DNA of 64,000 nucleotides from Alphaproteobacteria bacterium (lineage in GTDB: Bacteria > Pseudomonadota > Alphaproteobacteria > MPNO01 > VGEU01), in assembly GCA_016869145.1 (NCBI GenBank), contig VGEU01000002.1:52675-116674 (forward strand). The letters run 5' to 3'. Positions 36,522 through 46,602 of the stretch are shown one piece after another. A model generated the notes under the pieces. That model was not told the DNA's origin. It saw only the letters and a list, made by a program, of their open reading frames with translations, and made no database searches. A program made the translations under genes and the position numbers. Within the stretch, counting starts at the first letter, position 1, and each line of letters starts with the position of its first letter.

Positions 36522-37681
36522 GGTTCTACTACTTCACCGAGATGCCCTATCCGCATCTCCCCGACGACTATTTCGAGCGCTATGGCTCGATCCGGGTGAC
36601 GCTGCCCAACCGGCTCCTCGATCCGCACACGACCCACCGTCTCTATAACGAGTATCTCGAGCAGCATCAGCTCGCCGACGAGCTGGGCCTCGACGTGATG
36701 CTGAACGAGCATCACCAGACCGCGACCTGCATCGACGCCGCACTCGGCGTTTCCGCCGCCTCGCTCGTGCAGCGGACGCGGCGCGCCAAGATCCTGCTCC
36801 TCGGCTATCCGATCCCGCATCGCGAGAACCCGCTCCAGGTGGCCGAGGAGGTCGCGATGCTCGACTGCATCTCGGGCGGGCGCATCGAGTGCGGCTTCGT
36901 GCGCGGCGTCGGTCTCGAGATCCACCCCGCCAACACCAATCCGGTTCTGAACCGCGAGCGGTTCTACGAGGCGTTCACTCTGATCCGGAAAGCGTGGACC
37001 ACGGGCGAGTCGTTCAGCTGGGAGGGGAAGCACTTCCACTTCCGCTACGCCAACCCGTTCCCGCAGCCGTTCCAGAAGCCATATCCCCCGATCTGGACCA
37101 CCGGCGGCGGCGACCGCGAGAACATCGACTGGGCGGCCGACAACGACGTCGTGTTCGCGACACTGCTCGCCGGCTTCGACGGCGCCGGCGCGGTCTATGA
37201 TGCCTATCGCGCGCGCTGCCGCGAGACCGGGCGCGCCCCGCCGTCGGGCGAGCGGTTCGCCAACCTCTTTCTCGTGTATGTCGGCGACAATGACGCGGAC
37301 GCCCGCCGCGACGGCGAGCAGCTGATGTGGTATCTCCGCACGCGCGACGCGCCGTGGTTCCGCGCGCCACCCGGCTGGGCACCCGTCAAGGCGCGGCGCG
37401 CGATGTATCAGTCGGGACAGGAGAGCGTGCGTACGGCCTCCTATGAGAGCCTCTGGAATCGCGGGCTTCTCATCACCGGCAATGCCGACACGGTCGCGCG
37501 GCGCCTCCGTCAGTTCCACGCCGAGACCGGTGCGACCAACATCCTGATGATGATGCAGGCCGGCCCGATGAAGCATGCCGACGTGCTCGCGAGCCTTCGC
37601 CGCTTCGCGGCCGACGTCGTGCCACAACTCGCCGACATCGCGCACGCGGTGCCGCGACCGGCGCTCGCCGGTTCCGCCTGA
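36518..37681 (+). CDS. Luciferase-like (LLM) flavin-dependent monooxygenase
   Basis: F420- or FMN-dependent oxidoreductase of the bacterial luciferase family, a TIM-barrel fold. The 387-residue protein has MRFYYFTEMPYPHLPDDYF at the start, the hallmark LDVMLNEHHQ (Glu-His-His segment), PIPHRENPLQVAEEVAMLDCISGGRIECGFVRGVG and IWTTGGGDRENIDWAAD. The group includes alkanesulfonate monooxygenases, type II Baeyer-Villiger enzymes and nitrilotriacetate oxidases, so the substrate is open. Start overlaps the preceding gene's stop; the dehydrogenase follows after 16 bases. The flavin reductase that many of these need is not in the operon. Confidence 0.9.
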   Translation: MRFYYFTEMPYPHLPDDYFERYGSIRVTLPNRLLDPHTTHRLYNEYLEQHQLADELGLDVMLNEHHQTATCIDAALGVSAASLVQRTRRAKILLLGYPIPHRENPLQVAEEVAMLDCISGGRIECGFVRGVGLEIHPANTNPVLNRERFYEAFTLIRKAWTTGESFSWEGKHFHFRYANPFPQPFQKPYPPIWTTGGGDRENIDWAADNDVVFATLLAGFDGAGAVYDAYRARCRETGRAPPSGERFANLFLVYVGDNDADARRDGEQLMWYLRTRDAPWFRAPPGWAPVKARRAMYQSGQESVRTASYESLWNRGLLITGNADTVARRLRQFHAETGATNILMMMQAGPMKHADVLASLRRFAADVVPQLADIAHAVPRPALAGSA

Positions 37682-37697
37682 ACGGAGGATCAGCCCG

Positions 37698-38804
37698 ATG
37701 ACCGAAACCGCCCACGCCGCCGTCCTCACCGCGCCCCGCACGTTCGAGACCCGCGAGTACCCGGTCCCCGACGTGGACATAGGCTCAGGCGTACTCCGTG
37801 TCGAGGCGGCCGGTCTCTGCGGCACCGATTACGAGCAGTTCGCCGGTCATCTCGAGGGCACCAAGTGGGCGATCCGTCCGATCATCCCGGGTCACGAGAT
37901 CCTCGGGCACGTCGAGAAGCTCGGGCGCGAGGCGGCACGCACCTGGAAGGTCAAGGAAGGCGACCGCGTGATCGTCGAATCCTCGATCCCGTGCGGCCAG
38001 TGCTTCCAGTGCCTGATCGGCCGCACCGTCCTCTGCCAGCACAATCTCGGCTATGGCCTCCGCATCAGCGTGAATGAGGCGCCGCATCTCTGGGGCGGCT
38101 ATGCGAGCCACATGTATCTCCACCCGCGCGCGCGTCTCCACCGCGCGCCGACCGACGTGCCGACCGGCGTGATGAGCCTCTTCAATCCGCTGTCGAATGC
38201 GGTGCGCTGGGGCTTCGAGAAGCCGGGCACCGGCATCGGCGACACGATCGTGATCGAGGGGCCGGGCCAGCGCGGGCTTCTCGCGGTCGTCGTCGCCAAG
38301 ATGGCGGGCGCCGCGCAGGTCATCATCACCGGCACGCGCGCCGACCGGGCGCGCCTCGCGCTCGCCAAACAGCTCGGCGCGGATGCGACGATCGTCGTCG
38401 ACGAGGAGGACCCGGTCGAGCGCGTGCGCGATCTCACCGGTGGTGCGGGCGCCGACATCGTGCTCGACGTCTCGGCCGGCGCGACCGAGCCGATCATCCA
38501 GGCGGTCGAGATGGTGCGCGCGGGCGGCACAGTCGTGGTCGCCGGCCTCAAGAACCAGCGGCCGGTCGGAAACCTCGTCACCGACAAGCTGATCCTCAAG
38601 GAGATCTCGATGGTCGGCGTGCTGTCGTCGAGCTGGACCGCGACCGAACGCTCGATCGACATTCTGCGCCGACGCTGGAAGGACCTCCGCGCGCTGTGCA
38701 CGCACGGCTATCCGATCGAGCGGGCCGACACCGCAGTCAAGCTCCTCGGGCGCGAGATCGAGGACGGACCGGAGCCTGTCCACATCCACCTGACGCCGCG
38801 ATAG
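37698..38804 (+). CDS. Zinc-dependent alcohol dehydrogenase
   Basis: Medium-chain alcohol dehydrogenase. The 368-residue protein has catalytic-zinc ligands in AGLCGTDYEQ and PGHEILGHVE, the structural-zinc set CGQCFQCLIGRTVLC (C-x2-C-x2-C-x7-C), and a nucleotide-binding turn EGPGQRGLLAV. The substrate is unknown; the N-terminal and catalytic loop features fit the threonine-dehydrogenase/sorbitol-dehydrogenase-like branch. GGAGG-like GGAGGAT precedes the ATG. It is the third gene of the hydrolase-monooxygenase-dehydrogenase operon and probably acts on an alcohol before or after the oxygenation step. Confidence 0.92.
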   Translation: MTETAHAAVLTAPRTFETREYPVPDVDIGSGVLRVEAAGLCGTDYEQFAGHLEGTKWAIRPIIPGHEILGHVEKLGREAARTWKVKEGDRVIVESSIPCGQCFQCLIGRTVLCQHNLGYGLRISVNEAPHLWGGYASHMYLHPRARLHRAPTDVPTGVMSLFNPLSNAVRWGFEKPGTGIGDTIVIEGPGQRGLLAVVVAKMAGAAQVIITGTRADRARLALAKQLGADATIVVDEEDPVERVRDLTGGAGADIVLDVSAGATEPIIQAVEMVRAGGTVVVAGLKNQRPVGNLVTDKLILKEISMVGVLSSSWTATERSIDILRRRWKDLRALCTHGYPIERADTAVKLLGREIEDGPEPVHIHLTPR

Positions 38805-38810
38805 CGGCGT

Positions 38811-40094
38811 TCAGCGCGCCGGCGCGGGGTCGAACCAGCCGGCCTCGATGAAGCGGAGCCACAGCCGGCCGACGACCGCCATCGTTTCCGCCATGATGTC
38901 GTGGTGGAAGCCGTCGATCCTGACGACCCGATAGCGCCGGCAATACGGTTCCATCACCGCGCGTGTCGCATCGACGATGGGCGGTGGCAGCACCTCGTCG
39001 AGCGTGCCGTTGACCTGGAGCGCGGCGACGCTCGCGAGCTCGGGCGGCGGGAAGGAGGGATCGAGAAACTGGCGCGCGAAGGCGGCGAAGCCGCCGCGGC
39101 GCTCCTCGCTCGGCAGGAAGTCCGTGTTCCACAGACGTCCCGCGTGCTCGGTCAGCGCACCGACATTGTAGAACATCATCGCGTCCTCGACGCTCTTGAA
39201 ACGCGGCGCACCTTGCGCCGAGCGCCACCAGCGTCGGCGCGTCTCCTCGTCGATGTGGCGCGTGTAGAACGTGAAATCGCGCCAGCCGCGCTCGCGCACG
39301 CGGAGCGCGCTCCGGTCATAGGCCCAGTCGAACCGGCCATGGATGGCGCGGCTGTAGAAATAGGCGATCCCCGGGCTCGACGTGCCCCAGCCGAGATAGC
39401 CGTCCGGCGCGATGTGGCGCGCGAGCGGCCACAGCACCGCGCCGCCGGTCGAGAATCCCCAATAGAGGAGAAGAACCTCCTCGCGCCGCATGTCGCGGAG
39501 CGCATGCGCGACACCGGCGCGGTAGCCGAGGACGAGCGCCTCGGGACTCGCCGCGAGCATCTGGGCGTGGAGCAGGGTACCCTCGCGCGGCACGCGAGCC
39601 CGCTCGCTTTCGGTCGGGCTCGAGATGCCGGTGACCGGAACGGTCTCGTAATCCTCGGCCGTCCAGTAGGATCTCTGGTCGACGTCGAAGATCGGCATCC
39701 GCTCGCCGATCGGGATGTCCGCCCACGATCCGCTGCGATCGGCGGCGAGGAAGTTCCAGCGGCCGATCCGCGCGAGCGCGACGAAGGTGATCCCGCGCCG
39801 GGCGAGCCAAGGCCCGACGCCCTCTGCGCCGTCATAGCTCGATAGGAACCCGCGGCCGTTGTCGCTGCCGCCCTCGCCAGCGATCACCACGATGCGCCGG
39901 CCGTGGTGGCGGCGCGGCGTCTCGGGCGTGAGCACGATCGCCGCCTGGGTGAACCGTCGTCCATGCGCGAAGAAGTCGACATAGTCGACCGTGCGGCGGT
40001 AGCCGGTCGTCGCCGGAAAGTCCGGGCCGGCGGTGATCGCGGCCGGCGGAACCGTGGCGCCGTCGGCCGGAAGCGATGGCTCTGTCGTCGTCAC
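38811..40094 (-). CDS. Predicted alpha/beta hydrolase, function unassigned
   Basis: A product of about 427 residues from the GTG at 40094. It shows an alpha/beta-hydrolase plan: RRIVVIAGEGGSDNGRGF near the N terminus, a nucleophile elbow GFSTGGAVLWPLA, a candidate acid in NGTLDEVLPPP and histidine in DGFHHDIMAE. The long middle (DWAYDRSALRVRERGWRDFTFYTRHID...) does not resemble any family I can name. The start is uncertain: an ATG at 40244 would add arginine/proline-rich sequence. It converges with the dehydrogenase operon (6-base gap) and is divergent from the CBS gene. I give no enzymatic function. Confidence 0.62.
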   Translation of the reverse strand: MTTTEPSLPADGATVPPAAITAGPDFPATTGYRRTVDYVDFFAHGRRFTQAAIVLTPETPRRHHGRRIVVIAGEGGSDNGRGFLSSYDGAEGVGPWLARRGITFVALARIGRWNFLAADRSGSWADIPIGERMPIFDVDQRSYWTAEDYETVPVTGISSPTESERARVPREGTLLHAQMLAASPEALVLGYRAGVAHALRDMRREEVLLLYWGFSTGGAVLWPLARHIAPDGYLGWGTSSPGIAYFYSRAIHGRFDWAYDRSALRVRERGWRDFTFYTRHIDEETRRRWWRSAQGAPRFKSVEDAMMFYNVGALTEHAGRLWNTDFLPSEERRGGFAAFARQFLDPSFPPPELASVAALQVNGTLDEVLPPPIVDATRAVMEPYCRRYRVVRIDGFHHDIMAETMAVVGRLWLRFIEAGWFDPAPAR

Positions 40095-40186
40095 GGTGTT
40101 CCTCGCATGGCCATTCCCCCAAGGCGCGGCGACAGGGATGGAGCCGGGCCCGCCGCGCGGTCTATTCTGGCATCGAGGAGCGGCCG

Positions 40187-41684
40187 ATGGCGAGCGAGCG
40201 CGGCGAGACGGCGGGCGAGGACATGCCGGAACGGTCGACGGCATCGCTGTTCGGCCGCCGTGCCGGTGCGGATGTCGGGCCCGTCCCGTCGCTTGCCGTC
40301 GGCGCGACCGTCGCGGACGCGGTCGCTTTGCTCGGCCGTTCCGACAGTTCCGCGGTCGTTATCGTAGATGCAGGCCAGCGACCCTGCGGCATCCTGACCG
40401 AGCGCGATGTCACCCGCCGCGTCGCCCTCCAGGGCCGCGCCGACTGGCCGATCGAGCGCGTCATGACGCGCCCGGTCGCGACGATCCGCGACGACGAGTT
40501 CCTCTACCGCGCGGTCGCGCGTATGCGCGCGCGCGATCCGCCATCTCCCGGTCGTCGCTTCCGACGGACGCCTCGTCGGGCTGGTCACGCTCGACGGCGC
40601 GCTCGCGGCCACGAGCGACAAGGCGCTCCGCCACATGGAAGCGCTCGGCGGCGGCGAGGCGATCGAGGGCCTCGCGCGCACCAAGGCGGCGGAGGCGGGC
40701 ATCGCCGCCGATCTCCTCGGCGAGGGCATGGACGCGCCGTCGATCCTCGCGCTCCTCGTCGACATCAACCGCGACATCCACCGCCGCGTTCTCGAGCGCG
40801 CCGTCGCCGCGACCGCCGAATCGGGTCTTGGCGCGCCGCCGGTCGCGTTCACGGGCCTTGTCCTCGGCTCGGCCGGCCGCGGCGAGAGCCTCCTCGGTCC
40901 GGATCAGGACAACGCCTTGATCCTCGACGATTATGACGACAACGATCACACGCGGATCGATCGCTGGTTCGTCGCGCTCGCCGAGCGCTTCACGCGCGAC
41001 CTCGCGACCGTCGGCTTCCCGCTCTGCAGCGGCAACGTGATGGCGACCAATCCGGTGTGGCGCAAGACCGCGACGCAATGGCGGCGCCAGATGACGCTAT
41101 GGGCCGAGCGGAGGAGCCCGGTCGCGGTTCTCTTCGCCGACATCTTCCTCGATTTCCACCCGTTCACGGGCGACCCGACCCGGTCGGAGACGCTGCGCGC
41201 CCATGTTCTCGATGGCCTCGCCCGCAATCCCGCCTTTCTCGCCGAGATCGCCGGCACCCAGGCCAACCATGCCGTCGCCGTCGGTCTGCTCGGCCGCCTC
41301 CACACCGTTCACGGCGATCTCGGGCGCCGAGGCCATGTCGATCTCAAACTCGGCGGGCTGATGCCGCTCGTCGGCGCGGTCCGTCTCCTCGCGCTCCGCG
41401 CCGGTGTCGCCGCGACCGGCACCGCGCGGCGTCTCGACGCGCTCGCCGACAGGGGTCTCGTCGAGCCCGATCGGCGCGACGGCCTCATCGCCGCATTCGC
41501 GACGCTCGCCGGGCTCCTCCTCCGCCAGCAGATCGCCGATCTGCGTGCCGGCCGGCCCCCGAGCAACGACATCGTGCCCGACAAGCTCCGCCGCCGGAGC
41601 CGCGACGATCTCGTCGAGGCGCTCCGCGCGGTGCGCTCCTTCCACAACGCGGTCATCGCCGATTTCACCGGCCGGCTGTGGTAG
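40187..41684 (+). CDS. CBS-domain DUF294 nucleotidyltransferase, frameshifted
   Basis: Expected product: one or two CBS domains then a DUF294 nucleotidyltransferase and its C-terminal helical domain, about 498 residues. From ATG 40187 the frame encodes CBS sequence (VGATVADAVALLGRSDSSAVVIVDAGQRPCGILTERDVTRRVALQGRADWPIERVMTRPVATI), but at a (GC)5G run, 40525-40535, the correct continuation (AIRHLPVVASDGRLVGLVTLDGALA) lies one base later. The second part carries GSAGRGESLLGPDQDNALIL, the polymerase-beta-like catalytic motif, and the DUF294_C domain. One extra base, either real or a sequencing/assembly error, explains it. Family role is probably signalling or post-translational nucleotidylation; substrate unknown. 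Confidence 0.84.
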
Positions 41685-41687
41685 GCC

Positions 41688-43115
41688 TCAGGCCAGCTTC
41701 TGGCGATCGGGCGGCGGCAAGAAGCGGTTGGTCGCGGCGACCGCATCGGCGAGGGTGACGACGCCGGCCTCACGCGCGCGTGCGATCAATCGCACCAGGA
41801 CGAGCGCGGTGATGTGCGCATCGCCGAGCGCGTTATGGCGCGCATCGAGCGCGATATCGAAGCGGCGCGCCAGCGCATCGAGCGAGTGGTCGGGGTCGAG
41901 CGGATCGAGCGCCATCGACAGGAACAGCGTATCGAGAACCGGCTGGTCGAATTCGACGCCGCCGTCCGCCTCGCGGATGCGGACGAAGCGCATGTCGAAC
42001 GCCGCATTGTGGCCGACCAGCACGGCCTCGCCAGCGAAGGCGTGGAAGCGTGCGAGCGCCATGCCGACCGGCGGCGCCGACGCGACATCGTCGTCGGTGA
42101 TGCCGTGGAACCGGGTCGAGCGCGCCGAGATGCGGCGACCGGGATTGACCAGCGTGTCGAACGTCTCGTCGTCGAGGATACGGCCGTTGAGGACGCGCAC
42201 CGCGCCGATCTGGATGATCTGATCGCCGGAATCGGGATCGAGCCCGGTGGTCTCGGTGTCGAAGACGACGAAGGCGAGACTGTCGAGCGGCCGATCGGCG
42301 AGCGGCCCCAGGGCGCGGTCCTGCTGCAACAGGTCGAAATCGTAGAAGATCGCGCGCGGGTTCCGGTCGTCGAGCTGGACCGTCGCGGGCGGCGCGAAGG
42401 TGATGACGAAGCCCGCCGCGGCGGAGGCCTCGCCGATCGGCGCGATGCGGATCTCGAGCGGTGGGCCCGCGTCGCGGCGCACGACCGCGAGGCCGAGCGG
42501 ACCGCGCGGCCGGGCCGCCGCGTCGGACGGATTGGCGAACGTCGCGAAGGCGGACCGGAGCGGGGTCTCGTCGAGGAGCTCGAAGACGGAGCGGCCGAGG
42601 CCTAATCCGGGTCCCCGGCCGAGGATCCGTTGCGCCGCGGTATTGAACAGGACCGTGCGACCGTCGGGCGCGCAGACGATGACGCCTTCGGTGAGATCGC
42701 GGAGCACCGCCTCGAGCCGGCGCTTCTCGGTATCGAGCCGCCCGGTGAGGGCCGCGAGCGAGCGAGCGGTCTCGTCCTCCTCGCGGGCGCGCTGCGCAAC
42801 GAGCGCATCGATGCTTCGCGCCACGGACGCGAACAGAGGATCGACGCGGTCGGCGAGCGGTTCGGCGGGTGTGCCGAGGACCGCGCGCCAGGCCTCGCGC
42901 TCGAGCTCGCCGAGCGGGCGCACGACGCGCTGCTCGGCGGCCCACCACACATAGAAGAACACCGCCGCGACGCCGATGGTCGTCATGAGGAGATGCGTCA
43001 GGTCCTCGCCGCTCCACGCGCCGCGATGCGAGGAGACCAGCGCCGCGATCACGATCGCGACCCCGGCGATACCGGCGGCGGCGAAGCGGAGCCTCAGTTT
43101 CTGCGGCGCGGTCAC
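41688..43115 (-). CDS. Membrane-anchored PAS-domain 3'-5' exonuclease (DnaQ-type)
   Basis: A 475-residue sensor-nuclease fusion. Two N-terminal transmembrane helices (about 12-28 and 41-59) lead to a short linker helix, a PAS domain (about 136-245, LRDLTEGVIVCAPDGRTVLFNTAAQRILGRGPG), then a DEDDh exonuclease domain (about 280-460). Catalytic residues Asp286 and Glu288 (FDTETTG), Asp in HNAAFDMRFVRI and HNALGDAH are present, so it is probably active. The signal, substrate (DNA, RNA or nucleotides) and purpose are unknown. It converges on the CBS/DUF294 gene with a 3-base gap; the two families are often neighbours in proteobacteria. Confidence 0.9.
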   Translation of the reverse strand: MTAPQKLRLRFAAAGIAGVAIVIAALVSSHRGAWSGEDLTHLLMTTIGVAAVFFYVWWAAEQRVVRPLGELEREAWRAVLGTPAEPLADRVDPLFASVARSIDALVAQRAREEDETARSLAALTGRLDTEKRRLEAVLRDLTEGVIVCAPDGRTVLFNTAAQRILGRGPGLGLGRSVFELLDETPLRSAFATFANPSDAAARPRGPLGLAVVRRDAGPPLEIRIAPIGEASAAAGFVITFAPPATVQLDDRNPRAIFYDFDLLQQDRALGPLADRPLDSLAFVVFDTETTGLDPDSGDQIIQIGAVRVLNGRILDDETFDTLVNPGRRISARSTRFHGITDDDVASAPPVGMALARFHAFAGEAVLVGHNAAFDMRFVRIREADGGVEFDQPVLDTLFLSMALDPLDPDHSLDALARRFDIALDARHNALGDAHITALVLVRLIARAREAGVVTLADAVAATNRFLPPPDRQKLA

Positions 43116-43194
43116 GTCGGGGTCCCGATCCTGCGTTGAAAAAGGCCGGCGGTGTTCCTAATCTCCGCCCGGTCCAGCGAAAGTGCACCCGGCG

Positions 43195-44877
<1,683 letters not shown>

Positions 44878-44889
44878 GCGCGACCGGGG

Positions 44890-45498
44890 TCAGTTTCCGG
44901 TCTTCTTGCGGAGCGCATCGAGGAGCCCGGCGACGGTGCCGCCATTGCTCCGGATCACCGCCGCGAACTCGTCGCGCTGGGTGACGCTCATGCTGATGCC
45001 CTCGACGGTGACGTCGACGACCTTGAAGGCACCAGCCTGCCCGCGTACGCGCCACACGACGCGGACCGGCGGCTTGCCGGACGGCTGGACGATCTCGGTC
45101 GAGACGAGCTTGTCATTGTCGGTCGAATCGACGACCTGCAGAACGCGGAACGTCTCGCCCGAATAGTCGGCGAAGCGGTTCGCATAGGCGCGGACGATGA
45201 AGTCCTCGAACAGCCTGAGATACTCGGTCTTCTCCTGGTCCGTCGCCGTCCGCCAGTAGCGGCCGAGGACGAAGCGGCCGATTTCCGGAACGTCGAACGA
45301 CCCGCGCAGGATCTCGCGAAACCGCTTGCCGCGCTCGGCGTCGCCGATCGACTGCACGGTGAGCGAATCGATCGCCCGTTGGCCGGAGCGGCGGATGAAT
45401 TCGTCGGCGCCGGTCGCCTGCGCCATCGCTGCCGGCGTGGCGAGAACGACGGTCGCCGCGCACACCGCGCCGAGAAGAACGCGTCGATTGAGGATCAT
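44890..45498 (-). CDS. mlaC: MlaC-family periplasmic phospholipid-binding protein
   Basis: Periplasmic shuttle that carries phospholipid between the outer-membrane lipoprotein MlaA and the inner-membrane Mla transporter. The 202-residue protein has a signal peptide (VLLGAVCAATVVLATPAAMAQA) and the MlaC/Ttg2D domain (FRGDGFIVRAYANRF type helices; IVRAYANRFADYSGETFRVL, VTVEGISMSVTQRDEFAAVIRSNGG). Length is normal. Its ATG overlaps the mlaA stop by four bases, so it is the second gene of the pair. The MlaFEDB transporter genes are not in the window. Confidence 0.92.
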   Translation of the reverse strand: MILNRRVLLGAVCAATVVLATPAAMAQATGADEFIRRSGQRAIDSLTVQSIGDAERGKRFREILRGSFDVPEIGRFVLGRYWRTATDQEKTEYLRLFEDFIVRAYANRFADYSGETFRVLQVVDSTDNDKLVSTEIVQPSGKPPVRVVWRVRGQAGAFKVVDVTVEGISMSVTQRDEFAAVIRSNGGTVAGLLDALRKKTGN

Positions 45499-46403
45499 CG
45501 GTCGCTCGCAGTTGCCGGCGAGGGTTCCAGTCCGAGGGCGAAGGGCTCGGGCATCAGACCCGGCGTCGCCGCCGCCAGGCGCCCCTGCCGGATCTCGTCG
45601 TTCCGGCGTTGACGATAGAGGCTGCGAACCGCCGCGTAGAAGTCGAGCGAGGTTCGCTGCAGCTCGTTGATCTGGTCGTAGCGCGCAGCGCGACCGCTGA
45701 CGGTCGAGGCGGCGAACCGGGCCGGGCCGAACGCATCGACGCCCGCGACATTGACGATATAGGTTGACGGATCGAAGGCGGTGTCGACGACGAAGCCGAG
45801 GAGGTCACGCGGGTTCGACGGTCCGAGCAACGGCAAGACGAGGTACGGCCCCTCGTTCATGCCCCACACCGCCAGGGTCTGGCCGAAATCCTCGTCGTGC
45901 CGCGGAACGCCAAACTCGGTCGCGATGTCGAGCACGCCGCCGAGCCCGAAACTGGTATTCATGAGCATGCGCACGAAGGTGTTGTTCGCCCGGTCCCACT
46001 CGCCCTGCAGGAGGTCATTGGCGAGAACAATAAGCGAACGAAGATTGGCGAGCGCATTCGAGATCCAACCCTGGATGGGGTCCGGAACGACGTTGCGATA
46101 GACGTAGGCGACCGGCTTCAGAACAAACCGGTCGAGGTTCATGTTGAGGTCGAAGACGGTGCGGTTGAACGACTCATAGGGGTCGTTCGCCTCGCGATAG
46201 GCGGCCAGGGCCTCGGGATCGTTGGTCGGAGGCGACGTCGCGCAGCCCGCGACCAGGAGGAGAGAGCCGAGCGCGGCCGCAGCCAAGCGCGAGACGACCC
46301 GCGCCCTCAACTTTTGGATGTCTGGCAAGACCGAGAATCCCCGAGGCGTATGAACGCTTTGGTGCCCCAGCACCGAGATGCGAACGCGGCAACCATAAGC
46401 CAT
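45495..46403 (-). CDS. mlaA: MlaA (VacJ) outer-membrane lipoprotein
   Basis: Donut-shaped outer-membrane lipoprotein that withdraws phospholipids from the outer leaflet and hands them to MlaC. The 302-residue frame has a lipobox LVAGC with lipidated Cys54, the core NDPYESFNRTVFDLNMNLDRFVLKPVAYVYRNVVP, and LLGPSNPRDLLG. The signal would be 53 residues from the ATG at 46403, long for a lipoprotein; a TTG at 46328 would give 28 residues, but only the ATG has a ribosome site (AGAGGCG). It forms a two-gene operon with mlaC and is divergent from the SahR-like gene. Confidence 0.92.
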   Translation of the reverse strand: MAYGCRVRISVLGHQSVHTPRGFSVLPDIQKLRARVVSRLAAAALGSLLLVAGCATSPPTNDPEALAAYREANDPYESFNRTVFDLNMNLDRFVLKPVAYVYRNVVPDPIQGWISNALANLRSLIVLANDLLQGEWDRANNTFVRMLMNTSFGLGGVLDIATEFGVPRHDEDFGQTLAVWGMNEGPYLVLPLLGPSNPRDLLGFVVDTAFDPSTYIVNVAGVDAFGPARFAASTVSGRAARYDQINELQRTSLDFYAAVRSLYRQRRNDEIRQGRLAAATPGLMPEPFALGLEPSPATASDR

Positions 46404-46413
46404 CGGAACGCCT

Positions 46414-46428
46414 CTGACAATGTGTCAG
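46414..46428 (-). promoter_or_regulatory. Perfect inverted repeat before mlaA
   Basis: CTGACA-ATG-TGTCAG, six-base arms with a three-base spacer, about 10 bases upstream of the mlaA ATG. Its size suits a dimeric repressor operator, and its location would let it block transcription or translation start. No regulator can be named. Confidence 0.4.
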
Positions 46429-46559
46429 CACGGTTGCGACGCCCCCGCCGGCCGCGCGTTTCGCCTTAAACCGAAGCCTATCCCACGCGCATTAATAAGG
46501 ACTTGAGCCAGCTGGGTGATCATTGTGACCGCGTCGGCTGCGAATCGCGGGTCGATCGG

Positions 46560-46587
46560 CCCTGTGGTCCGAGCCCGCGCCACAGGG
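46560..46587 (+). repeat. Inverted repeat in the mlaA/sahR gap
   Basis: CCCTGTGG and CCACAGGG form a perfect 8-base stem around a 12-base loop, between the mla genes and the sahR promoter. No T-run follows on either strand, so it is not a typical terminator; it may be a protein site or a transcript hairpin. Confidence 0.45.
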
Positions 46588-46602
46588 ATCGTGCGCCACC
46601 CC

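Noticed and set aside
40187..41684. Two separate genes, a short CBS protein and a DUF294 protein
   Set aside because: The CBS domain is cut in the middle of a conserved strand and resumes one base later, so a single frameshifted gene is the simpler reading.
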